DNA from: an uncultured Hyphomicrobium sp.
GTDB taxonomy: Bacteria; Pseudomonadota; Alphaproteobacteria; Rhizobiales; Hyphomicrobiaceae
Length of the DNA: 64,000 nt
Direction: 5' to 3'
Assembly (NCBI GenBank): GCA_934555825.1
Contig: CAKTFJ010000008.1
Span: forward strand, 1-64,000
A program made the translations under genes and the position numbers. Each line of letters begins with the position of its first letter. The first letter of the stretch is position 1. This document shows positions 1 through 8,278 of this stretch, one piece after another. Below the pieces are notes generated by a model that was not told the origin of the DNA, did not search any database, and worked only from the letters and a program-made list of their open reading frames with translations.

Positions 1-1066
1 GTCACCGATCCTGGCCAGCAGTCGGCCCGTTTCGGCTCCCGCGGCGAGGATTTCATCTTGGTCGATCGGTTGGAGTAGATAGCTGCCACGCCGCAGACTC
101 AGCTTCTCCTGATACTGCGCGTTGAACAGCGCGCGTCCCTTCTCCGTTGCAGGGAGGGCTCTAGGACTCACCACCAAAGCAAGCCCTGCTCGCGTCGCCG
201 CCGAGGAGGCCTAGCCCTTCTAGGCTCTTCGCCTGCTCGCTCGACAGGTACTCGAACTTTCGAGGATGGATATCGATTTCGCAGCTCTCCAGCGGCAGTG
301 GGATCGGGCTGATGGCGTTGAGCGAAAGCACGGTGTCCGTCTCGTAGCCCTCGCGATGGGCCGCTCGATCTTGTAGCTCAGCAGCAGCATGAAATCCGTG
401 CCTTGCACGCTCCGCATATTGTAGCCGCCCTCGTCCAGGCCCAGCCCAACGAGGTCAACATCCTCGTCCCCGTGGCGGTCGTCCTCGTGCTGGCCGATGG
501 TCATACCCCGGTGCTGGACGTAAGCATGGATCAATTGAGAGCAGAAACTTGAACATCGAGCCGTAGGTCGTGTCCACGTAGCCGATATAGAGAGGGTAAT
601 CCTCCATCCCCCGATGAAGGTCGGCCACCATCTAAGCGGTGAGGTTGTTGACGTAGACCGCGTAGAGCATCGGGCTCTCGAAACGGCGCTGTCCTACGCG
701 CACCAAATTCCGGGCCGCCTCCTCGAAAGCTCCCCAGCCCCTGTCCGTGATGTCGCCATGGTGGCTGCTCTGATGATTGGAGAGGCGGAGGAGCCGTTGG
801 TGAACGCGCTAGCTGTACGAGCCCGAAGCCTTGACATCGATGTTGAAGAGCAGCGCCATCTCGTTGCGGTTTTGTTGCGGCACGAGGGCGGACCGCAAGG
901 CTCCATAATCGATGCCCTTCTTTCTCAAAAGTGCCGATGTGGCGCGTGCGACCTCCTGAATTTGTCGGTGCATCACATCGGGCGACAGCTTGAAGTGGTC
1001 GCGCATCACTTCGAGCATGATGTTGTTTCGGGCGTCGAGCGTGTGGACTGTGATGCTCAAATTCAA
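1..1066 (-). pseudogene. Decayed gene of unknown function, 3' end beyond the window
   Basis: Read on the minus strand, this stretch gives long protein-like segments that change frame or hit stops. The segment from about 1066 down to 812 is open (starts MNLSITVHTLDARNN, 85 residues) and ends at a TAG near 809. The same frame continues as coding-like sequence (WGAFEEAARNLVRVGQ, then MLYAVYVNNL) to a second TAG at 632-634, and on to about 540 (GYVDTTYGSMFKFLL). A frame change near 535 leads into LIHAYVQHRGMTIGQ, another near 365 into GYETDTVLSLNAISPI, and another near 185 into YQEKLSLRRGSYLLQPIDQ, which runs off the window. I do not recognise the family. At least two nonsense and three frame changes make it a pseudogene. 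It lies beside a broken integrase, so it was probably mobile-element cargo, which is inference. Confidence 0.6.
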
Positions 1067-1126
1067 TCCCTCATCAGGCTCTACAAGCCTGTAGGCTTTG
1101 TTTCGGATGACTCAGGATACGACGGC

Positions 1127-1384
1127 TTACCCCGTTGCATGACCCGGGCCTTCCGTAGGTCTGCTTTGGGTCACAAGAAGACGCGAGCCATCGGGGAGTT
1201 CGACTGCTCTTACCCAAACAGCGGACATCGTCAGCAAGGTTTTCATGCTACTGACGTTATGGAGGCCGGCTTCCGCTTTCTCGGCATTACGATGGCAGCG
1301 TGGTCCCAATAGCTGCCGTCGGCGTCCCCATGATCGGCGAAGTGAAATCCATCGCCGACCACGTCTGCTTCCTGCGGTTTCGCG
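1127..1384 (-). pseudogene. Possible decayed small ORF between integrase remnant and unknown pseudogene
   Basis: Directly downstream of the integrase stop, the minus strand carries a protein-like stretch (VVGDGFHFADHGDADGSYWD) in one frame, which then ends. A second frame continues with a plausible ending (SAVWVRAVELPDGS). The two together look like one small protein of about 80-90 residues split by a frameshift near 1250. No clear start codon or ribosome binding site is visible, and I do not recognise the product. It could also be non-coding; confidence is low. Confidence 0.3.
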
Positions 1385-2038
1385 TTAAATGTCGATCTTC
1401 TCAGCGATCTCGATCGCGTCGTCGACTTCGATGCCAAGATATCGAACGGTGCTCTCGATTTTCGAATGCCCCAGCAAGAGCTACACGGCTCTTAGGTTGC
1501 CCGTGCGTCGGTAGATCAGCACCGCCTTCGTTCGGCGCAGCGAGTGCGTGCCGAACTTTGCCGGATCGAGACCGATGCTCGCAACCCACTCTTGCACCAA
1601 TCGGGTGCACCAATCGGGCATACTGCCTCGTTGTCAGCCCGACCCTATCGCCGCGGCCCGCGAAGAGGAACTGGCCCGACTTAGGTCCGGTCAAACGCAG
1701 GTACTTGTCGATTGCCAAGCGAGCCTGATCGGTAAGTTCGAACCTAACCGGCTTGCCCGTCTTTTCTGCCGGATGGTTGCTCGATCCATCGCGTAGCCGC
1801 TCAGAGCAACGTCATCGACGCGAACTGCGACCACGTCGCAGCCTCGCAGTTTGCTATCGATCGCCAAGTTAAACAGAGCGAAGTCTCTCTTCTTGTCCTC
1901 GATTTGCAACTTGGTCCTGATTGACCAGATGTGGCTCGGCCGCAGCGGCGGCTTGGCACCGACGAGTTTCCCTTTGTTCCAGGGCACACGGGTGGATTTG
2001 AGCGGGGTATCGAAGGTGGGAGTGGCTTCGTGTTCCAT
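1385..2038 (-). pseudogene. Tyrosine recombinase/integrase, inactivated
   Basis: The minus strand from ATG 2038 to TAA 1385-1387 encodes a small phage-type tyrosine recombinase of about 215 residues. The N-terminal segment (VPWNKGKLVGAKPPLRPSH) and core (LFNLAIDSKLRGCDVV) are intact. Three lesions break it. One A seems to be missing near 1757, where QK would otherwise run into TGKPVRFELTDQARLAID in the next frame. A 13-bp tandem duplication at 1593-1618 shifts the frame just before WVASIGLDPAKFGTHSLRRTK. An amber codon replaces the Gln in RAVQLLLGHSKIEST. The catalytic HSLRR arginine box and the final YLGIEVDDA tyrosine are still readable. Loss of the integrase would leave the neighbouring accessory DNA stranded. 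Confidence 0.85.
1593..1618. repeat. 13-bp perfect tandem duplication in the integrase pseudogene
   Basis: The unit TGCACCAATCGGG occurs twice without interruption, at 1593-1605 and 1606-1618. Removing one copy restores the recombinase frame through the conserved arginine box, so the duplication is a frameshifting lesion and not part of the original gene. Confidence 0.9.
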
Positions 2039-2227
2039 GATCTGTCTCCTTGTTTGAGAGACAGACCAGCATGCGCCTAGGTCAGCTTAGCCTGCTAACT
2101 TCACGACTGGTTTCGGTCAACTTTTTCCATCCAATGATTACCGCTCGTCGATTCTGACACTAAGCGGAAGTGAATCGCGAGGTATGCTTGGCTGGATGCT
2201 CGCTGGTGCCGCTTCGGACACGGTATG

Positions 2228-3151
2228 CTAAAAATGGGCGATCGATCGGCTCTTTCCCAGCGTTTTGGCAAGCTCGGGCAACAGACCGCGGAGCCATTTG
2301 TGGACGGGATCGTTGCGGTATCGCCCATGCCAGGCCATGTCGATAGGGAAGGTTCCGAGGTCGACGGGCGTTTTCAGCACTTTCAGACGTGGGTCGCGCG
2401 CGAGGCCGCGACAGATCAGCTTTGGCAAGGTCGCGCAGTAGTCGGTCACGGCGATGATCTCGGGAACTGTGAGGAAGTGCGTAACGGAGACGGAAACCTC
2501 GCGCTTAAGGTTCTGCTGCTCCAGCGCCTTGAAAACACCAGCGCGGATGCGGCCGGGCGGGAGTACGTTGACGTGCTTCATGCGCTCGTACTGGCTTCTG
2601 GTGATTTTCGAGCCGATGTCCGGATGATCGCGGCGCACGACGCAGGCCAGGCCATCGTCCATAAGATGCTGCACGATGAGGGTGTCGGGCGGATCGACGA
2701 GCCGCCCCAGCACCATGGCTGTCGTTCCTGAAATCACTCCGGTCTCGGCGAGATCGTTTCCGTACGGCACCATGCGGATTTTGATGCCGGGCGCCAGTTC
2801 GCTCAGCCTCGCCATCAGAGGCGGCATCAAGACCAGCTCTGCGTAGCTATTGGGGGCGATCAGAATCTGGTGCTCCGCCCGGGCCGGGTCAAATTCCTGC
2901 TGATGGACGACCACGTCGTCCAATTGCGCGAGGGCTGCTTCGATCGCGGGGGCGATATCCTCGGCAAGCTGTGTCGGGGTGATGCCGTACCTTTCGCGCA
3001 CGAACAGCGGATCGCGCAGCATGTCGCGCAGGCGATTGAGGGCGTTCGAGAGCGCGGGCTGCGTGATGCCGAGGCGTATGGCCGCGCGCGTGACGCTGCG
3101 CTCCTCCATGAGGGCGACGAAGACGGGCAAGAGGTTGAGATCGTACTTCAT
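2228..3151 (-). CDS. LysR-family transcriptional regulator
   Basis: A 307-residue LysR-type regulator. The N-terminal winged helix-turn-helix covers about residues 1-60 (SVTRAAIRLGITQPALSNAL), followed by a periplasmic-binding-protein-like effector domain to the end. I chose ATG 3151 because it begins the usual MKYDLNLLPVF; the longer open frame upstream has no family character. It is divergent from the DJ-1/PfpI gene across 128 bp, the classic LysR arrangement, so it probably controls that gene and itself. The overall look, including the N-terminus, resembles the NodD/SyrM-like subgroup. Effector unknown. Confidence 0.9.
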   Translation of the reverse strand: MKYDLNLLPVFVALMEERSVTRAAIRLGITQPALSNALNRLRDMLRDPLFVRERYGITPTQLAEDIAPAIEAALAQLDDVVVHQQEFDPARAEHQILIAPNSYAELVLMPPLMARLSELAPGIKIRMVPYGNDLAETGVISGTTAMVLGRLVDPPDTLIVQHLMDDGLACVVRRDHPDIGSKITRSQYERMKHVNVLPPGRIRAGVFKALEQQNLKREVSVSVTHFLTVPEIIAVTDYCATLPKLICRGLARDPRLKVLKTPVDLGTFPIDMAWHGRYRNDPVHKWLRGLLPELAKTLGKSRSIAHF

Positions 3152-3279
3152 CGAGATAGTCGCATGTGAATATCTAAAATAATAAAAGTAAATTATACAA
3201 ATATCTGTTTGAACGGCAAGTTCGTCCTCATCGAAATGGCCTGCCTGCCGATAGCGCGGCACCACCAATGGAGATGGCG
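3152..3279. promoter_or_regulatory. Divergent LysR/DJ-1 control region
   Basis: The 128 bp between the divergent genes contain an AT-rich core at about 3165-3210, unlike the GC-rich surroundings. The heptamer AATATCT is present twice in direct orientation, at 3169-3175 and 3200-3206, 31 bp apart, about three helical turns. This would suit a LysR tetramer contacting two sites and both promoters. Function is inferred. Confidence 0.45.
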
Positions 3280-3978
3280 ATGAAAGTCCTCATTGTTCTC
3301 ACCTCTCACGACAAGCTCGGCGACACGGGCAAGAAGACCGGCTTCTGGCTCGAGGAGCTCGCCGCCCCCTATTACGTCTTCAAGGATGCGGGAGCGGACA
3401 TTACGCTTGCCTCGCCCAAGGGCGGCCAGCCGCCGCTCGATCCGAAGAGCGACGAACCGATGTTCCAGACGGACCTGACGCGGCGCTTCAATGCCGACAA
3501 GGAGGCGAACGCCCAGTTGGCTCAGACCGTGCGCCTCGACAGCGTCGATCAGAAGGATTTCGACACGGTCTTCTATCCGGGCGGTCATGGTCCGATGTGG
3601 GACCTTACCGAAGACCCGGATTCCATCCGGCTGATCCAAGCGTTCATCGCTGCCGGCAAGACGATTGCGCTCGTCTGCCACGCACCGGGGGTTCTGCATC
3701 GCGTCATAAATCCCGATGGTTCGCCGTTCGTGCAGGGCCGCTACGTCACAGGCTTCACCAACGGCGAGGAGGAGGCTGTGGGTCTTACCAAGGTAGTGCC
3801 CTTCCTGGTCGAGGACGAACTCCTGAGCCTGGGCGCGGTGTTCTCCAAGGTGAAGGACTGGGGCGTGCATACGGTCGTAGACGGCCAGCTCATCACCGGA
3901 CAGAACCCGGCATCTTCGGCCGAGGCTGCGGAGACGCTGGTCGCCGCCTTGGAACAGAAGCGGGCCAAGGCCGGCTGA
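3280..3978 (+). CDS. DJ-1/PfpI family protein (type 1 glutamine amidotransferase fold)
   Basis: A 232-residue class I glutamine-amidotransferase-like protein of the Hsp31/DJ-1 group. The nucleophile elbow is LVCHAPG with Cys133 followed by His134, and a Glu-Glu pair near residue 25 supplies the third catalytic element. FYPGGHGPMWDL is the typical glycine-rich loop before it. Members act as glyoxalase III, deglycase or chaperone for damaged carbonyls; which applies here cannot be told. I chose ATG 3280 because GGAG lies six bases upstream; an in-frame ATG at 3268 has no ribosome binding site. The divergent LysR gene is the likely regulator. Confidence 0.9.
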   Translation: MKVLIVLTSHDKLGDTGKKTGFWLEELAAPYYVFKDAGADITLASPKGGQPPLDPKSDEPMFQTDLTRRFNADKEANAQLAQTVRLDSVDQKDFDTVFYPGGHGPMWDLTEDPDSIRLIQAFIAAGKTIALVCHAPGVLHRVINPDGSPFVQGRYVTGFTNGEEEAVGLTKVVPFLVEDELLSLGAVFSKVKDWGVHTVVDGQLITGQNPASSAEAAETLVAALEQKRAKAG

Positions 3979-4074
3979 ATTGTCACTCCCCCCATCGTGA
4001 GCGGTCGCCGGCCGAGGCCGGCGGCTGCTTGCGATCGGATCGAACGACGCTGTGAACCACTCAGGAGGACCGCC

Positions 4075-4221
4075 ATGAAAGTCCTCATCATCGGTGCGAC
4101 CGGGGGCGTCGGAGTCCGCGCTGCCGCGCGATTGATCGCTCGCGGCCATCAGGCAACAGGACTCGTCCGCCGCCGCGAGCAAGTGGAATTATTGCTAACC
4201 GCCTATACATCGGTGAGTTAG
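4075..4221 (+). pseudogene. Truncated NAD(P)-binding SDR gene, N-terminus only
   Basis: ATG 4075 follows a good AGGAGG and opens MKVLIIGATGGVG, the Rossmann glycine motif of atypical SDR/NmrA-type NAD(P)-binding proteins. The family resemblance stops after about 36 residues (GLVRRREQ). The frame then runs only a short way to a stop at 4221, while a different frame becomes a serine-recombinase C-terminus. Normal members are about 200-300 residues, so the gene lost its 3' portion at a junction near 4182-4190. Confidence 0.75.
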
Positions 4222-4553
4222 AGCGTGACGCGATACTTGCGCTTACCCCAGCTCCCATTGAGGACGAAACGCTCGCTCTGCATCCAAGCGCTGCTGACCG
4301 GTATCGTCGCAAGGTGGAGGACATCCGCACAGCGATTTCCAACGGGGATGCGGCGGCCCACGAAGCTATTGGGCTCGTGCGCGAGCTGATTACAAAAATT
4401 GTTGTGACGCTAGGCGCGCGAGGGCAGAAGTCGCTTATGATCGAGGGTAACTTGGCCGTAATGCTCAATCGAGAACAAGGTGAGAACAAAAGGTCGGTAG
4501 TAATGGTACCGCCTCCCCGGTTCGAACGGGGGACCTCTAGATCCACAATCTAG
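4185..4553 (+). pseudogene. Serine recombinase C-terminal remnant abutting tRNA-His
   Basis: In the frame of 4197, the sequence reads NRLYIGELERD, then LHPSAADRYRRKVEDI and AHEAIGLVRELITKIVV, then LMIEGNLAVML. This is the coiled-coil and tail found at the end of large serine recombinases; the catalytic and zinc-ribbon regions are missing. The frame runs on into the antisense of tRNA-His (ending PPPRFERGTSRSTI) and stops at 4553. That read-through suggests that the element's gene lay at the edge of an insertion using the 3' part of the tRNA as attachment site. It is a fragment and cannot work. Confidence 0.75.
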
Positions 4554-4580
4554 CGCTCTAACCAACTGAGCTAAGGCGGC
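4504..4580 (-). tRNA. tRNA-His (anticodon GUG)
   Basis: A cloverleaf of 77 nt on the minus strand including an encoded CCA. Acceptor arm GCCGCCT pairs with AGGCGGT, the anticodon arm is CTAGA-TTGTGGA-TCTAG with GTG, and the T arm is CCCCG-TTCGAAC-CGGGG. Position 73 is A and pair 1:72 is G-U. Most bacterial tRNA-His have an extra G-1 opposite C73; alphaproteobacteria lack this, and this gene fits that rule. The 3' end probably served as an attachment site for the neighbouring recombinase remnant. Confidence 0.95.
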
Positions 4581-4793
4581 CCGGAATGAAGCGTGCTTAT
4601 AGGAGCGCGGCCGTCCGGCTGCAACCCTCATTCCTGACTGAGACAACATATCGGATCATCCCGGCGGCGTCAGCCGTTCCCCTGCCAAGGGCACCGCATC
4701 CCCCGGGCTCCGTCCACCGGCCTGCAGCCATCTTTCGCAGGATCGGGTGAGTTGCTTGACGGCCAGCGCCCTGGCCGCGATGGTCTCGCGCAC

Positions 4794-6518
4794 ATGACCC
4801 TCAGCACCCCATCGTCCGCACCTCCTGAGCCTGCCGGTCCCCTCGACCCGTTCAAGCGTCTGCTTGCCCGGCGACGTGCACGATCGCAGGCGGTGCCCGG
4901 CTGGGGACTTGCCGTCAGCCTGGCACTCGCCGTGCTGGCGCTGCCGGTGCTGGCCGTCGTTTACCTTGCGGCCACGCCTGACGAGAACGTGTGGCCACAT
5001 CTCGCAAGCTCGGTGCTGCCTGAATCTCTGCGCCAGACGCTGCTGCTCGGTCTCGGCACCGCCATCGCCACGCTGGCCGCGGGAACCGCGACGGCGTGGC
5101 TCGTCACGATGTATCGCTTTCCCGGCCGGGCGGCGCTCGACCGCCTGCTCGTGCTTCCGCTCGCCATCCCGACCTATATCGCGGCCTACTGCTACGCCGA
5201 CCTGCTCGACTATGCAGGCCCGATCCAGAGCAGCCTAAGATCCTTCTTCGGCTGGACGACGCCGAGAGACTACTGGTTCCCGTCGATCCGCTCGCTCGGC
5301 GGGGCGATCCTCGTCATGTCGGCGGTGCTCTACCCCTACGTCTACCTCGCCGCCCGCGCGACGTTCGTTCAGCAATCCGTGTGTGCACTCGAAGTTGCGC
5401 GTACGCTCGGCCGCAGCCCGATGGGCGTATTCTGGGCCGTCGCGTTGCCGCTCGCGCGGCCGGCGCTCGCCGCGGGCGTCGCGCTCGTGCTGATGGAGAC
5501 GCTGAACGATCTCGGCGCCGTGCAGCATCTCGGCGTGGAATCGCTGTCTGCCGCGATCTATGCCACATGGCTGCAGCGATCCAACCTCGGCGGAGCAGCG
5601 CAACTCGCAACCGTCATGCTTGGCCTCATCGTCGTGCTGCTCGCGGTTGAACGCATTGCGCGAGGTGGCGCCAAGGTCCATCACACGACGGGGCGCTACC
5701 GCGCCATTCCCTTCCACGACATCCAGGGCTGGCGCGGCTATCTGGCGGCGTTGCTCTGTTCGATCCCGTTTCTGATCGGCTTCGTGGTGCCGTGCCTGTT
5801 GCTCGTGCACTACGCCTTCGGACACGCGGCTGCCGCGCTCGCGGGCGGTTTCCTGATGGCGGCGTGGAACAGCATTCTTCTTGCGACACTGGCCGCGGTC
5901 GTCGCGCTCGGGTTTGCGCTGCTCATCAGCTATGCGCCGCGCGTTGCGCCAGGGGCCGCCACACACTTCGCGGTTCGCTCCGCCGGGTTCGGCTATGCGC
6001 TGCCAGGCACCGTGCTCGCCATCGGCGTGTTGATCCCGCTGGCAGCGCTCGACAACAGCGTGGACGCACTCTTCCGCACGACGTTCGGCATCTCGACCGG
6101 GCTCATCCTGTCGGGCTCCATCGCGGCCCTGGTCTACGCCTACGTCATTCGCTTCCTGGCGGTCGCGCTTGGCGGGCTCGAAGCGGGGCTCGAACGCATC
6201 TCCCCGAATCTCGATGCGGCAGCCCGCGCGCTCGGCGAGACGGCAGGCTCCGCACTCTTCCGCGTGCATCTGCCTTTGCTGTTGCCCGCGCTCGGAGCAG
6301 CGGGGCTCCTGGTTTTCGTCGATGCGCTGAAAGAGCTTCCGGCGACGCTCCTGCTTCGCCCGTTCAACTTCGAGACGCTCGCGACGCACGTCTATGCGTT
6401 CGCCGCTCTGGAGCAGATCGAAGCCGGTGCGCTCGGCGCGCTGGCGATCATCGCGGCAGGGCTCATTCCGCTGGTCGTTCTGCACCGCGCGATCGCGGGA
6501 CGAGCAGGCAACACATAA
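4794..6518 (+). CDS. Iron(III)-type ABC transporter permease (FbpB-like, fused double domain)
   Basis: A 574-residue inner-membrane permease with two tandem binding-protein-dependent transport domains, about residues 65-270 and 345-560, each with about six membrane segments and an EAA-type loop (first: ALEVARTLGRSPMGVFWAVA; second: AARALGETAGSALFRVH). This fused form is typical of ferric iron transporters such as FbpB/SfuB. I chose ATG 4794; a longer frame starts at TTG 4752, and no strong ribosome binding site decides. No substrate-binding protein or ATPase gene is adjacent, so partners must be encoded elsewhere. Confidence 0.88.
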   Translation: MTLSTPSSAPPEPAGPLDPFKRLLARRRARSQAVPGWGLAVSLALAVLALPVLAVVYLAATPDENVWPHLASSVLPESLRQTLLLGLGTAIATLAAGTATAWLVTMYRFPGRAALDRLLVLPLAIPTYIAAYCYADLLDYAGPIQSSLRSFFGWTTPRDYWFPSIRSLGGAILVMSAVLYPYVYLAARATFVQQSVCALEVARTLGRSPMGVFWAVALPLARPALAAGVALVLMETLNDLGAVQHLGVESLSAAIYATWLQRSNLGGAAQLATVMLGLIVVLLAVERIARGGAKVHHTTGRYRAIPFHDIQGWRGYLAALLCSIPFLIGFVVPCLLLVHYAFGHAAAALAGGFLMAAWNSILLATLAAVVALGFALLISYAPRVAPGAATHFAVRSAGFGYALPGTVLAIGVLIPLAALDNSVDALFRTTFGISTGLILSGSIAALVYAYVIRFLAVALGGLEAGLERISPNLDAAARALGETAGSALFRVHLPLLLPALGAAGLLVFVDALKELPATLLLRPFNFETLATHVYAFAALEQIEAGALGALAIIAAGLIPLVVLHRAIAGRAGNT

Positions 6519-6550
6519 AAAATCCGGGGCGGTGTGGGGCCGCCCCGGAT
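6515..6550 (-). terminator. Rho-independent terminator downstream of yceI
   Basis: An 11-bp perfect stem, 6522-6532 with 6540-6550, and a 7-nt loop. On the minus strand it is followed by a run of T from the A tract ending at 6521. It serves the minus-strand yceI gene and stands between it and the convergent permease. Confidence 0.85.
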
Positions 6551-6574
6551 GCAATCCCATAGTCGGTTATGGCG

Positions 6575-7150
6575 TTACTGCTTCACGCCTTCGACGTGGA
6601 GATCGAGGTAGACCTCTTTTCCGGCCGGACCGAGATCGAACGTGATGCCGTAATCGGCAAGGGTCAGCGTCGTGGTGCCCTTGAAGCCGGCGCGCTCGCC
6701 GCCCCACGGATCGCTGCCTGCGCCGACGAACTCGGCGTCGATGGCGATTTCCTTGGTGACATCGCGCAGCGTGAAGTCGCCCACGATCTTGGCTTTGCCA
6801 TCGCCCGCAGGCTCGATGGACTTCGACACGAATGTCGCCTTGGGGAACTTCGAGACGTCCAGGAAATCTGCGTTACGCAGATGCTTGTCGCGCTCGGCGT
6901 GGTTCGAGTTCACGCTGTTGGTGTCGATCTCGACGTTCACCTTGGAGGCTTCGGGCGCGCTCGCATCGTAGCTGAACGTGCCGCCGAAGGTGTCGAACCG
7001 GCCGGTCAGCCAGCTGAAGCCCAGATGATTGACGCGGAAGTTGATCGAGGCGTGCGCGCCCTTGGTATCGATGGCGTAATCGGCCGCGGACGCTGGCGTG
7101 GCAACCACGAGGGCTGCGACCAACGCAAGAGGGCTCAAGCGATTCAACAT
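6575..7150 (-). CDS. YceI-family periplasmic lipid-binding protein
   Basis: A 191-residue protein with a signal peptide of about 22 residues cleaved after ATPASA. The rest is a YceI lipocalin-like barrel: DTKGAHASINFRVNHLGFS at the start and DFTLRDVTKEIAIDAEF in the middle. Family members bind polyprenyl-type isoprenoids in the periplasm. An AGGA lies upstream of ATG 7150. It follows the cytochrome b561 gene by 41 bp on the same strand; this pairing is widespread and suggests a shared operon handling quinone-like or redox lipids. Confidence 0.92.
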   Translation of the reverse strand: MLNRLSPLALVAALVVATPASAADYAIDTKGAHASINFRVNHLGFSWLTGRFDTFGGTFSYDASAPEASKVNVEIDTNSVNSNHAERDKHLRNADFLDVSKFPKATFVSKSIEPAGDGKAKIVGDFTLRDVTKEIAIDAEFVGAGSDPWGGERAGFKGTTTLTLADYGITFDLGPAGKEVYLDLHVEGVKQ

Positions 7151-7191
7151 GGACGATATCCTTTCTGAACGGAGAATTTCTTAACAGAAGC

Positions 7192-7743
7192 TCAAACTTG
7201 AGGCGGGCCGGACCACATGCGCGTGAGGCTAGGCTTGCGGTCGTAAAAGTGATGCTTGAGTGCAGCGAGCGTATGCACTGCGGCGAGAGCCATCACCGCA
7301 TAGGAGAGCCACACGTGGACCGCACCTGCCGTGCTCTCCAGGCCAGGGTTGGTGCCGGGCGAGGGAATCGCGAACCAATCGAAGACATGGATCGGCCGGC
7401 CATCGGCCGTGGACATCAGATAGCCGGTCACGACAATCGCGAAGAGAAGCACGTAGAAGCTCCAGTGCGCGACGCGCGCGAGAATGCGCTCAAGCGGAGC
7501 GAGGTCGTCGTCGGACGGCTTCACATTGACAACGCGCCAGACGAAGCGTGCAACAAGAGCGAAGGCGAGAAGCATTCCGACGCTCTTATGCCAGTGCGGG
7601 GCGGTTGTATAATAGGGATCGTAGTAGCCGAGACCGACCATCCAGACGCCGAGCCCGAACAGGCCCAAGATCACGAGCGCGGTGAGCCAGTGGAACAGAC
7701 GGCTCACGAGGCCATAGCCTGCCGTCGTGTCACGCATGAGCAT
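7192..7743 (-). CDS. Cytochrome b561 family protein
   Basis: A 183-residue integral membrane protein with four predicted transmembrane helices. Conserved histidines for two haem b groups are visible in SRLFHWLTA, in HWHKSVGM and in the last helix (VHTLAALKHH). It would transfer electrons from the quinone pool. ATG 7743 has GGGGA about eight bases upstream; ATG 7737 is an alternative. It is the first gene of a pair with yceI. The electron acceptor is unknown. Confidence 0.92.
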   Translation of the reverse strand: MLMRDTTAGYGLVSRLFHWLTALVILGLFGLGVWMVGLGYYDPYYTTAPHWHKSVGMLLAFALVARFVWRVVNVKPSDDDLAPLERILARVAHWSFYVLLFAIVVTGYLMSTADGRPIHVFDWFAIPSPGTNPGLESTAGAVHVWLSYAVMALAAVHTLAALKHHFYDRKPSLTRMWSGPPQV

Positions 7744-7908
7744 CTTCCGGTCCCCTCACAACAGCGCGCGCCGACCGTTCGCACGGCGCAAACGCCCCTC
7801 CGCTCAATCTTCCGTGCTAGGTATTGCTGCGCTGCGAAGGTTTCAAGATGACCGTTGAGACAAACGCGCCGTTCGTTGTCCCATGTCAGGATCGCATGTC
7901 AGAAACAG

Positions 7909-7941
7909 ATGTGGCCGCAGGCGTTGCGCCTACGGCCACAT
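7909..7941 (-). terminator. Hairpin downstream of the small secreted-protein gene
   Basis: A 15-bp stem with one C-A mismatch (7909-7923 with 7927-7941) and a 3-nt loop lies just past the stop of the minus-strand gene ending at 7964. The minus-strand T run after it is weak, so it may be a terminator or an mRNA-stabilising stem. Confidence 0.55.
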
Positions 7942-7963
7942 TTCGATTCAGCGTCGCAGAGAA

Positions 7964-8278
7964 TTAGAGACCGAAGTAGATCCCCAACCGCGGACGGCGA
8001 TGGTAGCGGTATCCATAGTAGCCGGGACCGCCGTAATAGTAGCGCGGGCGATAGTGGCGGCGGTGGCCATAATATCCACGATGGCGCCAACCGCGCCGAT
8101 AGCCACGATGCCGATGGCGATAATACCGGCGCCGTACCTCGTGAACGCCAGCATTGTCCGTGGTCGCAAGCTTATTTGCGATCCCCGCGGCGCCGCTGGC
8201 GGGCATGGCCTGAGCAGGAGCTGCAGCGAAGAAGGCTGCACCGGCTCCAAGCATGGCCACAGCGATGAGCTTTCGCAT
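7964..8278 (-). CDS. Small secreted Arg/Tyr/His-rich protein, unknown function
   Basis: A 104-residue protein with a clear signal peptide (MRKLIAVAMLGAGAAFFA, cleaved after APAQA). The mature part is extremely rich in Tyr, Arg, His and Gly (RRRYYRHRHRGYRRGWRH), giving a strongly basic, aromatic, low-complexity chain. Such proteins are common in Hyphomicrobiales and are usually annotated only as hypothetical. A second member with the same plan is at 22965-23279. It may coat the cell surface or bind anions or metals, which is speculation. Confidence 0.8.
   Translation of the reverse strand: MRKLIAVAMLGAGAAFFAAAPAQAMPASGAAGIANKLATTDNAGVHEVRRRYYRHRHRGYRRGWRHRGYYGHRRHYRPRYYYGGPGYYGYRYHRRPRLGIYFGL

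Noticed and set aside
614..1312. A 232-codon plus-strand open frame in the left-end region
   Set aside because: The opposite strand carries better protein-like segments of a decayed gene; this frame looks like its shadow.
4497..4553. Protein tail ending PPPRFERGTSRSTI
   Set aside because: It is the translated antisense of tRNA-His, a common artefact and not a functional peptide.
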